Shown here: positions 45,477-55,989 of the stretch, in pieces
Position numbering within the stretch: the stretch's first letter is position 1
How the letters are laid out: every line of letters starts with the position of its first letter
Assembly (NCBI GenBank): GCA_963678275.1
Contig: OY782765.1
Span: 3,658,001 to 3,722,000 of the forward strand
DNA: 64,000 nucleotides
Direction: 5' to 3'
From: G963677445 sp963678275
Lineage (GTDB): Bacteria > Bacteroidota > Ignavibacteria > Ignavibacteriales > Melioribacteraceae
Notes under the pieces: model-generated
The model's database searches: none
Seen by the model: only the letters and a program-made list of their open reading frames with translations
Told to the model about the DNA's origin: nothing
Translations under genes and position numbers: made by a program

Positions 45477-48400
45477 ATGAGTTTTACCCAACTTGCAATT
45501 GAGAAAAACAGGGTTACTTATGTCGCGCTCATCCTGATATTTTTCGGAGGTATAATCGCCTTCAATTCACTGCCCCAGGATGAAGATCCCGGATTTATAA
45601 TCCGAACAGCGCTGGTCATCACCTATTTCCCCGGCGCGTCGCCCGAAAGAGTGGAACAGCTTATAACCGATAAAATCGAAAAAGCCGCGCAGGAGATACC
45701 GGAACTCGATTTTGTTATGAGCAATAGCCGCACCGGAGTTTCGGAAATATATGTGAATATTAAAGAACGATATAAAGAAATGCGTCCTATCTGGGATAAC
45801 CTCCGCCGTAAAATTGACAGGGTTAAAAGCGATCTGCCCGGAGGAGTTATCGGGCCTTTTGTCAATGATGAATTTGGCGATGTTTTCGGTATAGTAATTA
45901 CCATGACAGGCGACGGCTTCAATTATGCCGAACTTAAGGAGATGGCCGACCAGGTCAGGGATGAATTTCTGAGAATCGCGGATGTGGCCAAGGTGGAAAT
46001 CTATGGCGCCCAGGAAGAGCATATTTATGTGGAATATAATAACGCGAAACTTGCCGAAATAGGGCTGTCACCGGTTCAGCTTAAAAATATTCTCGGGTCT
46101 AAAAACATAATTAATCCGGGCGGTGATGTAAGGATAGAAAACCAGCGGATAGTGCTTGAACCGCAGGGAAACCTGGAATCGGTTGAGGAATTGAGAAGCA
46201 CACTTATCAGTCTGCCCGGAACAGGTGAGATAGTCCAGCTAAGAGACATCGCCGATATCTACCGTGGATATGCCGATCCCCCGAAGAGCATGATAAGAAG
46301 TTCGAATCTGGACGCCCTCGCGATAGGGATTTCGATGAGGACGGGAGGCAACATTGTTGAGCTTGGTAATGAGGTCAGGAAAATATATAACCATTTGCAG
46401 TCGGTTTATCCTGTCGGAGTGGAATTTGATATTGTAGCTTTTCAGCCCGATCATGTAAGCGCCAAGGTGGATGATTTTGTGATGAATCTTTTTCAGGCTG
46501 TCGCGCTTGTGCTTTTTGTTATGCTGCTCTCGCTCGGAATCCGAACCGGGCTTGTTGTGGCAACCCTCATTCCAATGGCCATGCTTATGACTCTGCTGAT
46601 AATGGATTACGCCGGAATGCAGCTCGATCAGATGAGTCTCGCCTCCCTTATCATAGCGCTCGGTATGCTTGTCGATAATGCCATTGTGATGTCGGAATCG
46701 GTTATGGTGCAGATGGGAGAAGGCAAAACCGGGGTGCAGGCGGCAATCGGTTCCGCGGCGGAATTGAGAGTGCCCCTTCTTACCTCCTCCCTTACTACCG
46801 CGGCCGCGTTTCTTCCAATCGCTCTCGCTAAATCGGCAGTTGGTGAATATACCGGGGTTATATTTACCGTTGTTACCATCACCCTGCTTTCTTCATGGGT
46901 GCTATCACTGACCCTCACACCTCTTCTGGCGTCACAATTTCTGAGAGTTGAGAAAAAAGAAAATCCCTATAACAACAAATTTTATGTTTATTACAGGCGG
47001 TTTTTATCATTGCTTCTGCATAACAGGGGCTGGTCGGTTGTAGGAATAATTGTGATTTTCTTTATAACCATGCAGCTTGCCGCTCTCGTGCCAAATATCT
47101 TTTTCCCGGCAAATGACAAAGCGATAATGACCTGCGAGGTAACTCTTCCTGAAGGAACGGCTATTGAGAGAACCCGCGAAGTAGTGATGGAACTCGACAG
47201 ATATGTTGAGGAAAATCTTAAAGCAAATGAAAACCGGGAAGATGGTGTTTCTAACTGGTCATCTTATATAGGAGCGGGCGCCCCGAGGTTTACTCTTGGT
47301 TATAATCCCCAGCAGATATCTCCCGGTTACGGACTGCTTCTTTTAAATACCACTTCGCGCGAGTTTGTCGATACCGCGATAGCAAAACTCGGCGCTTACT
47401 GTTTCAATAATTTCCCTGAAGCGATCACCAAGGTCAGTCCCCTGCAGCTTGGGCCTCCGGTGGATAACCCTGTGGCGATAAGAGTAGCGGGCAAAGATCC
47501 CGATATTCTACAGGGACTGGTAGAGTCAGTTAAAGAAATGCTCATTAAACAGAACAGGACAATTAACATCAAGGATGACTGGGGTGTGAGAACCCAGAAA
47601 ATACTTGTGAAAATTGATGAAGCGCGGGCTAAAAGAGCGGGACTTACAAACCAGGATATAGCAGTTTCACTGCAAACTCTGCTCAGCGGTTTCCAGACTA
47701 CAGAATATCGTGAAGGTGACAAGATCATTCCCGTTACCATGCGCACAATCGCCAAAGACCGTGATGACATTGACAAAGTGGAAAGCCTCAATATTTATTC
47801 GCTTCAGACAGGCAAAGCGGTGCCCCTGCGCCAGGTGGCTGATATAGAACTTGTATGGCAGCCTTCAAAAATTATGCGCCGCGACCGTTATAAAACTGTT
47901 ACTATATCGGCAGGACTTGTACCGGGAAACACCACATTAGAGGTGGTAAACGAGCTTGATCAGACGTTAAGCGAAGCCAAAAAGGAATGGCCTGTCGGTT
48001 ATTATTATGAATATGGGGGAGAACTGGAAACCTCGGCAAAAGCCAATAAATCAATAATGGATCAGCTTCCGGTGGCATTTTTTATAATTATACTTCTGCT
48101 GGTTGTGCAGTTTAACTCCATCCGGAAACCTCTGATAATCCTTATAACTATACCGCTGGGAATTATCGGGGTATTCCTCGGTCTGCTCGCTTTCCAGTCA
48201 TATTTCGGATTTATGACTTTGCTCGGGGTGGTTTCCCTTTCCGGAATTGTGATCAATAACGCTATTGTGCTGCTTGAGAGAATCAAACTTGAAATTGATG
48301 AAAACGGCCTTTCGCCGCAGCGCGCGGTAATAGAAGCCTCGCAAAGAAGGCTGCGCCCGATTCTCCTCACAACAGCAACAACAATCGGCGGCCTTATTCC

Positions 48401-48563
48401 CCTTTATCTCGGCGGCGGCCCCATGTGGGAACCGATGGCAGTAGCCATAATGTGCGGTCTACTCTTCGCCACACTGCTAACACTCGGAATGGTCCCGGTA
48501 TTTTATTCACTCTTCTTCAAAGTAAAATATACCGGCTATAATTATGATAAGGATATAAAATAA
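45477..48563 (+). CDS. RND-family efflux permease (AcrB/MexF-like HAE family)
   Basis: The product is 1028 residues. TM1 (YVALILIFFGGIIAFNSLP), a large periplasmic porter loop (residues about 40-330), TM2-6, second loop, TM7-12. Proton-relay acidic residues sit in TM4 (LIIALGMLVDNAIVMSE). The motif GVVSLSGIVINNAIVLLERI lies in the second half, and LRPILLTTATTIGGLIPL near the end. It exports hydrophobic or amphipathic compounds using the proton gradient, with the two preceding gene products. No metal-binding signature of CusA/CzcA type is obvious. No dedicated regulator lies next to the operon. Confidence 0.93.
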   Translation: MSFTQLAIEKNRVTYVALILIFFGGIIAFNSLPQDEDPGFIIRTALVITYFPGASPERVEQLITDKIEKAAQEIPELDFVMSNSRTGVSEIYVNIKERYKEMRPIWDNLRRKIDRVKSDLPGGVIGPFVNDEFGDVFGIVITMTGDGFNYAELKEMADQVRDEFLRIADVAKVEIYGAQEEHIYVEYNNAKLAEIGLSPVQLKNILGSKNIINPGGDVRIENQRIVLEPQGNLESVEELRSTLISLPGTGEIVQLRDIADIYRGYADPPKSMIRSSNLDALAIGISMRTGGNIVELGNEVRKIYNHLQSVYPVGVEFDIVAFQPDHVSAKVDDFVMNLFQAVALVLFVMLLSLGIRTGLVVATLIPMAMLMTLLIMDYAGMQLDQMSLASLIIALGMLVDNAIVMSESVMVQMGEGKTGVQAAIGSAAELRVPLLTSSLTTAAAFLPIALAKSAVGEYTGVIFTVVTITLLSSWVLSLTLTPLLASQFLRVEKKENPYNNKFYVYYRRFLSLLLHNRGWSVVGIIVIFFITMQLAALVPNIFFPANDKAIMTCEVTLPEGTAIERTREVVMELDRYVEENLKANENREDGVSNWSSYIGAGAPRFTLGYNPQQISPGYGLLLLNTTSREFVDTAIAKLGAYCFNNFPEAITKVSPLQLGPPVDNPVAIRVAGKDPDILQGLVESVKEMLIKQNRTINIKDDWGVRTQKILVKIDEARAKRAGLTNQDIAVSLQTLLSGFQTTEYREGDKIIPVTMRTIAKDRDDIDKVESLNIYSLQTGKAVPLRQVADIELVWQPSKIMRRDRYKTVTISAGLVPGNTTLEVVNELDQTLSEAKKEWPVGYYYEYGGELETSAKANKSIMDQLPVAFFIIILLLVVQFNSIRKPLIILITIPLGIIGVFLGLLAFQSYFGFMTLLGVVSLSGIVINNAIVLLERIKLEIDENGLSPQRAVIEASQRRLRPILLTTATTIGGLIPLYLGGGPMWEPMAVAIMCGLLFATLLTLGMVPVFYSLFFKVKYTGYNYDKDIK

Positions 48564-49510
48564 TTTTTAACCTCACCCGTAGGACAGGCTTTCCAGCCTG
48601 TCCCTCCCCGGGTAACAAAACTCTCGGGCATACCTCTCCCACCCCAGGAAAATTCACACGCCCCTGAACGCCTCCCCAACCCATTCCTTTAAATTATTAA
48701 TTGTTCCTAATTCCCAATTCCCAATTCCTAATTCCCAATTCCCAATTCCTAATTCCCAATTCCTAATTCCTAATTCCTAATTCATCTTCCCCCGCTCCCT
48801 TCTGAACCATGATTAAAGGATTTCAGGATTACCTGATTAAAAAATCGAAATCGGGTTCAGTATCGCTATCGTTTTTTATTTTATACGGAGAAAATGCCAG
48901 AACGTAAAGACGCACGGCCGTGCGTCTCTACCATTATTTACACCGATAAAAATATAGGACATAAATAATCCCCGGAGACCACAAATAAATAATCACAGAT
49001 TTTCACGGGAAAATATGTACGCATAATAAGTTATACATTCAGCCGTAAAATGATCGGAAACAGTGCATTATTTCATTTAATTAACTTTTTTGGATATACG
49101 CTAATACTTGCATTTGTTACACAATAGCTCTTTATAGTCAACCTTTAATATATGAAATCATTCCGTATAATTCTCATAACATATTGTTTTTGCTCATTTT
49201 AACGAAACTTGCTTGATTTTTCCCGATATTTAGTGATTGTTTTTATGTGGCTATCACATTAGTAATAATGCGTATTTGATGTATTATGATAAATCCTATT
49301 GACTTTTTCCTATTGTCCTCGAACGTAAATAATTAGAAGGGTTTATGGATATCGAAATGTTTTTGTCCCGATATAAATCCATACTATTTTCCAACGCTTT
49401 TTATTCACGAACTACGTATCTTTATTTACCGTGAAAATCTATGATAATTTTATTTTATAGTAGAATTTTATTAAATTGTACGACATGTAATTCTTAAGCA
49501 GGGATATATT
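48564..49510. repeat. Gene-free region with repeats, then AT-rich leader
   Basis: GGACAGGCTTTCCAGCCTGTCC palindrome (48583-48604), an AATTCCT heptamer run (48707-48783), an AACCATGATTAAAGGATT segment (48805-48842), an ACGCACGGCCGTGCGTCT palindrome (48910-48927). From about 49080 onward the DNA is unique and AT-rich. GCTATCACATT at 49250-49260 is also found at 60189-60199. Confidence 0.5.
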
Positions 49511-51229
49511 ATGACAACAAGGGTTATTTTATTTTTACTTTTAACATTATCAATTGTTAATGCCGAGATAAGATACGCGAGCAAAACCGGCAGCAGCATA
49601 CCTCCCTACACCTCATGGGCTACCGCGGGAGATTCGATTCAAAAAGTAATTGATGTTTGTTTTCTTGGAGATACTGTTTATGTGGGTCCGGGGGAATATA
49701 AAGAAATGGTCGATATGGTCAGGAGGCTTACACTAATCGGGGCCGGGATGGACAGTACAACTATTAATGCGGGTGATTTTACGGGTTTACGGCATGCGGT
49801 GAAAGTCAGGCATAACTGTCTTTTTGAAGGATTTACTGTTATCGGTGAAAATAATCCGAATAATCCGCTTGGTTCCGGTGTTTATCCAATCGATGATCAA
49901 ATCACATTCAGCGATGGAATAATAAGATATAATAAGATTATCAGATGTCGTTCTGGAATCGTGACTAATAATTTTTATGGCGAAATAAGTGATAATATAA
50001 TCACTGACATTTACAGCAGGGGAATTGACCTTCATGCGGGGAGCACAAGTATAAAACCTTTGATAAAAAATAATATTATTGAGGCAACCAGTTATTGTAT
50101 ATTTATCAACATCGGACCATCACCAAAAATATTAAATAACATAATATTTCTTACTGCCGGTCCGGGGGCATTTAGAGGTTCATATAGTGACACCGTATAT
50201 ATAAAAAACAATATAATTTTGAGTAATAACTGGATAGATAACCTGGCCATTGATCCATCAGATTCTCCTTTATTACTTGAAAACAATATTATAAGAAATT
50301 TTCGGTGGGGTGTAATGTGTCAGCACAAAATTTCAGTCCGAAATAATATTGTTCAGGATTGTAAATATGGTTTTTATTATTATAATACAGGGGGAGAACA
50401 GATAGTAAAATATAACAATGTCTGGAACAATGAAAGTAACTATGCCAATTTCCCATCCGTCGATACAACCAACCTGAGTCTTGACCCGATGTTTGTTTCA
50501 GTGGATTCAGGTGATTATCATCTTCAGAGATACAGCCCGATGATAAACGCGGGAGATCCGGGTATCCTTGATCCGGATGGCAGCAGAAGCGATATCGGGC
50601 CATACGGAGGACCTTATGGTGAAATTTACAGTTATATTGATTACCCCCCCGCTATTCCAGATTCTATATGGTGGGAGATAAATAATAGCAGAATAACCAT
50701 AAACTGGTTAAAAAATCATGAGATTGATTTTAAGGAATATCATATCAAAAGATACGAGGGAACACCGATAACTGAGACAGCGGCATTCGCTACGACAGAT
50801 ACGACTTTTTCAGATGAATACACCGGAAGTGACTATATACTTTATTCTCTTCAGACACTCGACAACCAGGGTAACTTTTCAGACACAACAAGAATAGAGA
50901 TAATACTAAATAAAACCGGCGCTAATTTTCTGATACCTGAAAAGGATAAATTGTTTTTTAATTACCCAAATCCCTTTAATCCGGAAACCAAAATCAAATT
51001 CTATATAAAGAAGAGGGGCAAAATAAACCTTACGATATATGATATCAAAGGAGAAAAAGTGGCGACCCTTGTTGATGAATATCTTGAGGCGGGGGGATAT
51101 GAGAAAACATTCAGACCGGAAGTGAAAGAAAATGATCTTTCATCAGGAATATATGTTTACAAACTGGAAAGAAGGGAAAACGGCAAAGTTGAATATCTTG
51201 ATTTTGGTAAGATGGTTTACTTGAAATAA
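49511..51229 (+). CDS. Secreted right-handed beta-helix protein with T9SS C-terminal sorting domain
   Basis: The product is 572 residues. Signal peptide MTTRVILFLLLTLSIVNAE. Residues about 20-330 form a parallel beta-helix of NosD/DUF1565 type, with repeating N-x-I-x-x-N turns (DNIITDIYSRGIDLHAGS, KNNIIEATSYCIFIN, LENNIIRNFRWGV). A fibronectin-like region follows (about 360-460). The last 85 residues are a Por secretion tail: FFNYPNPFNPETKIKFY, LTIYDIKGEKVATLVDEYLEAG, LSSGIYVYKLERREN. It should cross the outer membrane through type IX secretion and stay at the surface or be released. Ligand unknown. No catalytic residues recognised. Confidence 0.88.
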   Translation: MTTRVILFLLLTLSIVNAEIRYASKTGSSIPPYTSWATAGDSIQKVIDVCFLGDTVYVGPGEYKEMVDMVRRLTLIGAGMDSTTINAGDFTGLRHAVKVRHNCLFEGFTVIGENNPNNPLGSGVYPIDDQITFSDGIIRYNKIIRCRSGIVTNNFYGEISDNIITDIYSRGIDLHAGSTSIKPLIKNNIIEATSYCIFINIGPSPKILNNIIFLTAGPGAFRGSYSDTVYIKNNIILSNNWIDNLAIDPSDSPLLLENNIIRNFRWGVMCQHKISVRNNIVQDCKYGFYYYNTGGEQIVKYNNVWNNESNYANFPSVDTTNLSLDPMFVSVDSGDYHLQRYSPMINAGDPGILDPDGSRSDIGPYGGPYGEIYSYIDYPPAIPDSIWWEINNSRITINWLKNHEIDFKEYHIKRYEGTPITETAAFATTDTTFSDEYTGSDYILYSLQTLDNQGNFSDTTRIEIILNKTGANFLIPEKDKLFFNYPNPFNPETKIKFYIKKRGKINLTIYDIKGEKVATLVDEYLEAGGYEKTFRPEVKENDLSSGIYVYKLERRENGKVEYLDFGKMVYLK

Positions 51230-51885
51230 TTATGAATTATGAGTGGTGAATTATGAATTAAAAAAAACAACATTCCCGAATTTTATGTTCTTTGGATAGT
51301 GAAAATATTTTCGTGTAAATGGTTTTTCGAGGGAAAAGAACTGAGCCTGCAAAAGCAGAACCATGATTAAAGGATTTTGGGATTACCTTATTAAATATCG
51401 GTATCAGGTTCAGTATTGCTATTGTTTTTTCAACCCCTTGTAGAGACAAGGCATGCCTTGTCTCTTCAGATGGGAAAAAATATTTATACCAGACTTGAAA
51501 TAATTTCCGGGGTGGTAATATGGTGTACCTTGACGGCACACTTGGACGCATCCCTCTTTTTTCTACCAATATTTTGCCCCTGACGGGGTTATCTTTTACA
51601 GCAAGTGCTATTATATGTCCTGTTATGGACAGCATATTGGTAAAAGATAAACGCAAAATCTTGAGTGTCCCGTCAGGCGCGCCATATTTATAACAGTCTT
51701 CAAATCAATAAGTTATCCATATTTCGGTATGCGCGTCAACATTACGACGATTTAGTTTACGCATTGATTTCATCAAGTAGTTGTTTTTCCTATCAGGATT
51801 CGGGAGTTATGATATTACAATATTTCGCTGATTTTTCCGGATGATTATTGATTTATTGCCGGGCGTTTAAATGTTTATTCACCCT
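51230..51885. repeat. Gene-free region with repeats between convergent genes
   Basis: An AACCATGATTAAAGGATT segment (51358-51395), the GACAAGGCATGCCTTGTC palindrome (51444-51461), and a TGGTGTACCTTGACGGCACACT segment with palindromes (51520-51680) that also occurs at 40603-40770. A 132-codon minus-strand frame across these repeats is not protein-like. Confidence 0.5.
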
Positions 51886-53766
51886 TCAAAAAATCTCTTC
51901 CGGGGGGACAAGGTCGTTGAGTTTTTCGATAAGTTCTTCTGTCAGGTATTTTTGACCGACTTTGAAGGAGGCGTTCATCCAGCCGAATCCTTCGCGGGTA
52001 ATATAATCGAACTCGGTGCCTACATTGCCATATTCGGCAAATACTTTATGGGAGCGTGAAACGACGTCAAATTTTTCCGGGATAGTCCCGTTATAAGCAA
52101 CAGCGTTTCTTAAGATTGTGTAGAGCCATTTATATGCGAGACGTCTCGCGGTTGTTTCATACCCGTAATTGCTGAGCCCCTCCCATATTAAGATCTGGTG
52201 CGGCGCCCAGCCGTTTGGATAATCCCACTGTTTCTGAGGTCTTTCGGCAGTTATTTCCCCGGCGGATTCTTTTGATGCGCCCGCTATTCCCCCGGCGAAT
52301 TCAAGAGATTCCAGCCCTTTTTTAACAAGGATGGCGGCCTGATCCCTGCCCGCGAGTTTTGCCCACAAAGGATAAAAAGCTGTGGCGCTTTCGAAATGTG
52401 TCTGCTCTTCCCTCGCAAAATTATAATCGAAGTAGAAACCCTTTGCCTCATTCCACATCAGGGAATTCATTTTTTCTTTCCTGGCCGCGGCTTTTTCCAG
52501 CCATATTCCCGCTGTTTCGGTTGTTCCTTCCTGTGTAATGAATTGATTATCAAATTCATTTTTGATCAATTCCGCGATGTCGGTTTCATATTTATAGAGG
52601 AGTGAATTAAGATCAACAGTGTTCAGATGGGCGCATACACGGTCGAGACGGTAGGATGTATCATGTCCCGACTCACGTATGCTTCTGTCGTGGATAATAT
52701 ATTCTTCAATTTCCGGTTCGATAATTTCCCTGTTCAGATATTTTTTATGATATTGCCTTATATCCATCCCCGCTTTTTGGGCAAAAGGTTTAAGGAGAGT
52801 GTCAAAATGTTCTTTTTCGGTTTCGGGGGGAAGCCCGATTCCTTTGCCATAATAGCGGCTTAACCCGTTGGATGTAAGTTTGGGTTCAGTCATCCATACG
52901 GTTTTATATTCGGTAATTGAAGTGTCAAGCAAAATCCTCAGCCAATTCCTGCTCTCTTCATTCCGGGGCATGTTATTATATACCAAACGGGCAAAGGAGG
53001 TAAGAAAAGGGGGCTGTGAGCGGGTCAGGTAATAAGTCCTGTTAGCGTTGAGTATTTGTCCGTAGTGTTTAATCTCGTAAACAAAATTATCGGCCATAGC
53101 TTTGGCGAGATCAATTTTGTCATCAATGATAAGTCCGAGAGCTTCAAAATAGCTGTCCCATCCATACATTTCATTAAACCGGCCCCCCGGAACAACAAAT
53201 GGAAGCGCTTCGGTCTGACCATCTTTGTTTTTTCCCAGCGCGAGAGAAACAACTCCCGATTTGTTATTCAATGAATTAACATACCCGGGAGTTATTTTAT
53301 TGGAGAGTTCCAGGAGCGTTATTTTATGCTCCCTTATTTTTTCAATGATTTCCCTGTAATATCGCTGAGCTTCTTTATCATTTTCCGGAACGTACAAATA
53401 AAGATCATTATCGCTGAATTTTTCATCGACAAGCGCGCCTACCAGTCCTTCACCATCCAGTTTTCTTGTCAGCCCCTCCCAGTAATAATCCTTTATCATT
53501 CTGTTTATTCTGTCAACAGGTTTTTCAAAAATATAATCAGTATTTATTTCCACGACCTCCTTGCCGGAATCGGAGGCAAGGATAAGCTCCTGAAGAAAAT
53601 TGGAGAGATAATAATAACCTTTTATTTCAACAATATGACCGCTGACCGATTCAGCCTTAAAGAATTGCGGACCTTCATCCTCAACGGTTATTTTTTTGTC
53701 ACCGTCAGTATCTTCCTGCCGCAGGAGTTTATGAATTGTTTCATCGGCGTTAAAGAGAAGTTTCAT
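51886..53766 (-). CDS. GH37 alpha,alpha-trehalase of the neutral, calcium-binding type
   Basis: The product is 626 residues with no signal peptide, so it is cytoplasmic. It hydrolyses trehalose to two glucoses. Both GH37 signatures are present: PGGRFNEMYGWDSY (about residue 194) and QWDYPNGWAP in the C-terminal third. The N-terminus has DTDGDKKITVED (residues 19-30), an EF-hand-like calcium loop followed by GP, the arrangement of fungal neutral trehalases such as Nth1. Its ATG lies 18 bases after the GH65 stop, so it is the last gene of the glucoside operon. The combination suggests import of a disaccharide and cleavage inside. Confidence 0.9.
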   Translation of the reverse strand: MKLLFNADETIHKLLRQEDTDGDKKITVEDEGPQFFKAESVSGHIVEIKGYYYLSNFLQELILASDSGKEVVEINTDYIFEKPVDRINRMIKDYYWEGLTRKLDGEGLVGALVDEKFSDNDLYLYVPENDKEAQRYYREIIEKIREHKITLLELSNKITPGYVNSLNNKSGVVSLALGKNKDGQTEALPFVVPGGRFNEMYGWDSYFEALGLIIDDKIDLAKAMADNFVYEIKHYGQILNANRTYYLTRSQPPFLTSFARLVYNNMPRNEESRNWLRILLDTSITEYKTVWMTEPKLTSNGLSRYYGKGIGLPPETEKEHFDTLLKPFAQKAGMDIRQYHKKYLNREIIEPEIEEYIIHDRSIRESGHDTSYRLDRVCAHLNTVDLNSLLYKYETDIAELIKNEFDNQFITQEGTTETAGIWLEKAAARKEKMNSLMWNEAKGFYFDYNFAREEQTHFESATAFYPLWAKLAGRDQAAILVKKGLESLEFAGGIAGASKESAGEITAERPQKQWDYPNGWAPHQILIWEGLSNYGYETTARRLAYKWLYTILRNAVAYNGTIPEKFDVVSRSHKVFAEYGNVGTEFDYITREGFGWMNASFKVGQKYLTEELIEKLNDLVPPEEIF

Positions 53767-53784
53767 AACCTGTATCCAATTAGA

Positions 53785-55977
53785 TTACCGAATAATTTTT
53801 GTCAGCCTGTTACCTTCAACAATGATATCGCAGGTTTTATTATTGATTGTGAAATTCTTCAGTGTCAGCTTTTTAACTTTTGCCGGGAGCATCGGATCAT
53901 ATTTTTCGACAATTCCTTCATCTGTGTTACGAAGCCCGGTATAACCGAAAATTATCTGCTGAAGAAAAGAACCCGCGCCGGTAAGAAAGTTAACCGAATG
54001 ATTATCATGTGTTTCCGAAAGCACATAATAGGGAGGCTTCAGGTAACCATACAAAGTTTTATCTATCGTATAATTCAGGAGAGAGTCGCTTCCAAGTTCG
54101 GCGGCGATAATGGAGAGGAAGTTAATTCCCATCATTGCTCCGGCCCCATTCAGCTCAAGGCTTTTTACCGCGTGTTCCAGATCATTACGTTTTGTGGTTT
54201 CACTCATTTCTACCTGAAGCGGGTAGGCGAGCAGATTCACGACACTCGACCAGAATTTTGAAGCTCCTTCTCCCGCCGCGGCCTCTTCATGCAGCGGATG
54301 ATATTCTTCTTCCGCATTAAAAGGAATAAAAAGGTTATCTCTTACTTTTATCCATTCGGGGTTAACATCAAGAGCCAGCAGCCGGGAAGCTTTTACAGCG
54401 AGATCGAGGTTTATTTTCGCGATTGAATTTGTATATGTCTCATTGTTAACATACTTATCCGATTCACTTACCGAAATTATTTCCTCAATGTCATACCTTT
54501 TTTTTTCACTGTTAAATTTTACGCGGGAGAGCCAGAAATCGGCCGTTTTCCTTATAATTTCCGCGCCGTAATTTTTTAAGTATGTTGTATCTCCTGTGGC
54601 GGTGAAATATTGCCACTGGGCAAAAGCTACATCGCCTACAATATGATTTTCCCTGAGGGCATTTTTAATGGCGAAATAGGGGGTCGTTTCCCTCCCTGTT
54701 TCATCCGATTCCCAGGGGTACATCGCTCCCTTAAAATTATTTATTGACGCGTTCCGGAGAGCTTCATTCAAAGTTTGATAGCGGAACTGAACCAGTGATT
54801 TCGCGATCTCCGGATGCATCAGAAGCAATGGGGGCATCATGTAGATATCGGAGTCCCAAAAAATATGTCCGAAATATCCGGCGGTAGAAAGCCCCATGGG
54901 GGGAATTCCAAAATTTGTTTTTTCATCCGCGCTTCCAAGAAGATAAAATATCATGGACCGTACTATTTTCTGAAGTTCGGGATCACCTTCAATAATTATG
55001 TCTGTTTCCCAGAGTTTACTCCATCTGCTTTGGTGTTCTGAAAAATTCCTGCCATATCCTTTTTGAGCAGCATTTAGTACGGTTTCTTTCGCCGTTACGG
55101 CATGATTTATTCCGGATTCTGTTTCGGGAACAACAGCGACAAATTTATAGAAAGTATATTTCCTCCCTTCTCTCGGCTGAAAAGTATAATTTACCGAAGC
55201 TCCGTTATTCTCAGTTATAAGTGTGATATCGGTATTTGTTTCAGGATTTTCACAATAAATATCAGCCGCTATTCCTCCCCCGGTTCCTCTTCCTTCGGTT
55301 TTCAGACCGGCAAATACCAGGCCTCCCCCCCCAGTCCTTTCCGCTTTGATATTTTCAACATTTGTGAAACCGGGATACCAGAAACCGGGCCACTGGTTCT
55401 CTTCTCCAAAATCAATAGTCTCAGCTATCGCGAGGTCATATCTTTCAGGCCTTTTTCTCTCCTTTATTGGAAAGGCAAGACTTATTTTACCTGAGAACAG
55501 GGGGGTGACTTCAAATTTAATAACAGCTACATTTTTGTCGCTTCCTGAAACAAATGATGATACGGCAATATCCGACACATTCCCCGATTCGTCCCTCCAC
55601 CGGTATTTTGTGTCAATAGCGGCATCCCGCATATTGATTATCTGGCTGTAACCGGAAACTTGATCGGAATGAATATCTGTCCGGTTAAGAAAGTTTTTGC
55701 CGGAGGAATAAATTATTTCATTCCATTCGGGCAGGACGGCTATTCGCGGGATATCATTTTTTGCTTCATCATAAAAATTAATCATATATGATTCTGCCGA
55801 AGCAATTCCGGACTGGCTGGTGGAAATGCTGAAATGCCCGTTGCCAAGATAGGCGGGATAATAATTCTTAACTTTTCCCGTTTTCAGGAGGAAATCATCA
55901 TTGCCGGAACAGGAGAGGAAAAAAACCATTATTAAGAGCAGGACCGGCATCTGAAATTTTAATTTAATCGAAGTCAT
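53785..55977 (-). CDS. GH65-family lipoprotein glycoside hydrolase (acid trehalase/ATHL1-like)
   Basis: The product is 730 residues. Lipobox FFLSC (Cys 23) places it in the periplasm or outer membrane. Conserved GH65 features: IFWDSDIYMMPPLLL, GAMYPWESDETGRETTP and ENHIVGDVAFAQWQYF, with the Glu before the NHI as likely general acid. The phosphorylase-type phosphate loop is not evident, and the closest layout I know is acid trehalase or the ATHL1 glucosidases, so a hydrolase acting on an alpha-glucoside such as trehalose or kojibiose-type links is likely. It starts 12 bases after the MFS gene and precedes the cytoplasmic trehalase gene. Confidence 0.85.
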   Translation of the reverse strand: MTSIKLKFQMPVLLLIMVFFLSCSGNDDFLLKTGKVKNYYPAYLGNGHFSISTSQSGIASAESYMINFYDEAKNDIPRIAVLPEWNEIIYSSGKNFLNRTDIHSDQVSGYSQIINMRDAAIDTKYRWRDESGNVSDIAVSSFVSGSDKNVAVIKFEVTPLFSGKISLAFPIKERKRPERYDLAIAETIDFGEENQWPGFWYPGFTNVENIKAERTGGGGLVFAGLKTEGRGTGGGIAADIYCENPETNTDITLITENNGASVNYTFQPREGRKYTFYKFVAVVPETESGINHAVTAKETVLNAAQKGYGRNFSEHQSRWSKLWETDIIIEGDPELQKIVRSMIFYLLGSADEKTNFGIPPMGLSTAGYFGHIFWDSDIYMMPPLLLMHPEIAKSLVQFRYQTLNEALRNASINNFKGAMYPWESDETGRETTPYFAIKNALRENHIVGDVAFAQWQYFTATGDTTYLKNYGAEIIRKTADFWLSRVKFNSEKKRYDIEEIISVSESDKYVNNETYTNSIAKINLDLAVKASRLLALDVNPEWIKVRDNLFIPFNAEEEYHPLHEEAAAGEGASKFWSSVVNLLAYPLQVEMSETTKRNDLEHAVKSLELNGAGAMMGINFLSIIAAELGSDSLLNYTIDKTLYGYLKPPYYVLSETHDNHSVNFLTGAGSFLQQIIFGYTGLRNTDEGIVEKYDPMLPAKVKKLTLKNFTINNKTCDIIVEGNRLTKIIR

Positions 55978-55989
55978 ATCTTTCCTTTC

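Noticed and set aside
51258..51656. 132-codon minus-strand frame
   Set aside because: It runs across several dispersed repeats. The sequence is a by-product of those repeats.
53326..54261. 311-codon plus-strand frame
   Set aside because: It lies antisense to the trehalase and GH65 genes, which have complete family motifs. The antisense frame has no protein features.
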